From: an uncultured Alphaproteobacteria bacterium | Lineage (GTDB): Bacteria; Pseudomonadota; Alphaproteobacteria; Rhodobacterales; Rhodobacteraceae | DNA: 64,000 nt | Reading direction: 5' to 3' | NCBI GenBank assembly: GCA_902576905.1 | Contig: CACGWW010000001.1 | Location: 185,001-249,000 of the forward strand | In this document: positions 62,801 to 64,000 of the stretch, piece by piece | How the letters are laid out: each line of letters begins with the position of its first letter | How positions within the stretch are numbered: position 1 is the first letter of the stretch | Made by a program: the position numbers and the translations under genes | The notes under the pieces: generated by a model | Told to the model about the DNA's origin: nothing | Database searches by the model: none | The model's input: only the letters and a program-made list of their open reading frames with translations

Positions 62801-63925
62801 CTAAATCTTAATCCACTTTCCACTAAGTGCTGATCTATCTACAGCGTCCATTACTTTTTCTATTTCATATCCTGATTCAAAATTGGGCCAAGTCTCAGTA
62901 TCGTGCTCTATTGCGAACAGGAGCATCTGTAGTTCACACATCTTGACATCCATAAATCCTAAACTGTGACCTCCATTAGGCAGAAAGGATTTATAAAAAG
63001 GATGATCAGGACCCGTTAAAATTGTTCTAAAGCCATCGGTGCTTTTCTTTTTTTGTCGTGTAAATAGTTTGATCTCGTTTAGTCTTTCCTGATCAAATAT
63101 TATGGTGCCCTCGGTTCCATGTACCTCCCATGTAAGTCCACATTTTTTACCCCAAGTAACGCGACTGGCTCCGATATGCCCATGTACCCCATTTTGGAAA
63201 TGAATAAGAGCAGAGATCATGTCATCGTTATCAACGGTCTTAGTTTGTTTTCTATTAGTTGGATCCTTTCTTTTTAGGTGTACAATATTTATATCCCCTA
63301 CTACTTTAGATATTGTCGATCCAACTAAAAAGTGCGCCACGCTTATAACGTGACTCAATATATCTCCATTTGCACCAGTACCAGACGCTTTTCTCGACAT
63401 ACGCCACGACCATGGTCTTTTTTTATCGGCCTCATTATCAACATCATAACGACAGAAAAAACCGGCAACGTCGCCAATGACACCAGTTTCTATTAACTCT
63501 CGTGCATGTAATACTGCTGGATTTTTTGTATAGTTGTAACCAATAATTGTTTTGCCTTTGCTCTTCTTAGATGCTGCAAACATTTTCTTGCTATCGGGGA
63601 GATTACTAGACATAGGTTTTTCACACCACACACTTTTTCCCAACTTTAAAGCTGCAATCGCAATCTCGGCATGCGTGTCGTTCGGTGTGCAAACAGAAAC
63701 TAGTTTTACTTCTGGATCGTTAACGACGTCTTGCCAGCTACTTGTATACCGTGAAAAGCCAAGGTCTGTTGCTCTTTGGCTGGCTCTCTTGGGGCTCAAG
63801 TCACAAACTATCTCTAGTCTTGGCCTCAATCCTGTTCCAAAAACTGAAGCAGATCCACTGTAGGCAACTGAATGGGCTTTCCCCATAAAGCCCGTACCGA
63901 TAACTCCTACACCAATACCTTTCAT
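62801..63925 (-). CDS. Gfo/Idh/MocA family oxidoreductase
   Basis: A 374-residue paralogue on the opposite strand. It has VIGTGFMGKAHSVAY at residues 7-21, CTPNDTHAEIA, and the EKP motif in WCEKPMSSN near residue 98, plus DILSHVISVAHFLVG with the catalytic Asp/His pair. It is longer than the plus-strand copy and clearly divergent from it, so it is not a recent duplicate. It probably acts on a different sugar intermediate and starts a minus-strand unit that continues beyond the window. Confidence 0.87.
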   Translation of the reverse strand: MKGIGVGVIGTGFMGKAHSVAYSGSASVFGTGLRPRLEIVCDLSPKRASQRATDLGFSRYTSSWQDVVNDPEVKLVSVCTPNDTHAEIAIAALKLGKSVWCEKPMSSNLPDSKKMFAASKKSKGKTIIGYNYTKNPAVLHARELIETGVIGDVAGFFCRYDVDNEADKKRPWSWRMSRKASGTGANGDILSHVISVAHFLVGSTISKVVGDINIVHLKRKDPTNRKQTKTVDNDDMISALIHFQNGVHGHIGASRVTWGKKCGLTWEVHGTEGTIIFDQERLNEIKLFTRQKKKSTDGFRTILTGPDHPFYKSFLPNGGHSLGFMDVKMCELQMLLFAIEHDTETWPNFESGYEIEKVMDAVDRSALSGKWIKI

Positions 63926-63960
63926 ATGACTCTCCTAAGCAAATGACTAATAATTATTTT

Positions 63961-64000
63961 TTAGTGCGCTCCAAAAACATTTGTTTCCAATCTTGTGTCA
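63961..64000 (-). CDS. Possible C-terminal end of the next minus-strand gene
   Basis: Reading the minus strand, 12 open codons from the window edge end at TAA (63961-63963), 35 nt before the dehydrogenase start. That is the expected spacing of an upstream operon gene, but too little is visible to name it. Confidence 0.3.
   Translation of the reverse strand, partial: DTRLETNVFGAH

Noticed and set aside
61799-63925. The two adjacent Gfo/Idh/MocA genes as a recent inverted duplication.
   Set aside because: Their sequences and lengths differ clearly; only the family motifs are shared.

Overview
The window reads as a stretch of chromosome from a low-GC, marine-type alphaproteobacterium. The evidence is the set of neighbours on the left: an RpoH-type sigma factor next to coaC/coaB, mutL-rmuC, rsfS-rlmH-gpmI-ctpA-rppH, a DUF1285 gene, an entericidin-like lipoprotein and a PetR-like orphan response regulator beside ilvE. 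This resembles Rhodobacterales and relatives, but the lineage is an inference from gene order, not from a marker tree.

Region 1 (1-21.4 kb) is core housekeeping DNA: clpB (cut by the window edge), pyrF, tRNA-Val(GAC), rpmJ, lldD, rppH, ctpA, gpmI, rlmH, rsfS, ilvE, coaC and coaB as two separate genes, rpoH, mutL and lspA.

Region 2 (21.47-43.73 kb) is a mobile island that starts at the 3' end of tRNA-Ser(GCT). Next to the tRNA is a complete-looking element of about 5.9 kb bounded by a 15-bp copy of the tRNA end. It carries a P4-type tyrosine integrase, AlpA, a replication-type winged-helix protein, a small-terminase-like protein and a large autotransporter as cargo, so it looks like a phage satellite. 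A second, GC-richer integrase/excisionase/terminase-like module follows directly. Beyond it lie gene cassettes without integrases: GST and a broken acyl-CoA ligase; a GAF-domain pair; an orphan gene; a peptide transporter with two peptidases; a rhomboid and a fasciclin gene. They are separated by related sequences, three of them 85-nt ungapped repeats. Two of these three end in a copy of the tRNA-Ser 3' end, and several carry paired arm-type sites spaced 12 nt like those beside the two integrases. I read this as a serial integration array at one tRNA, similar in logic to tycheposons or phage satellites.

Region 3 (43.8-52.2 kb) holds miscellaneous genes. The outstanding one is a 599-residue protein that joins four CDGSH iron-sulfur motifs, a plant-type ferredoxin domain, a class III nucleotide cyclase and a Rieske domain, in an operon with a methyltransferase.

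Region 4 (52.4-64 kb) is a sugar-type ABC uptake and catabolic cluster. It has two RbsC-like permeases, one of them fused to a strictosidine-synthase-like propeller, plus a binding protein, a stand-alone propeller protein, a double ATPase, a class III CoA-transferase, a PhyH dioxygenase and two Gfo/Idh/MocA dehydrogenases. The substrate cannot be told from sequence alone.
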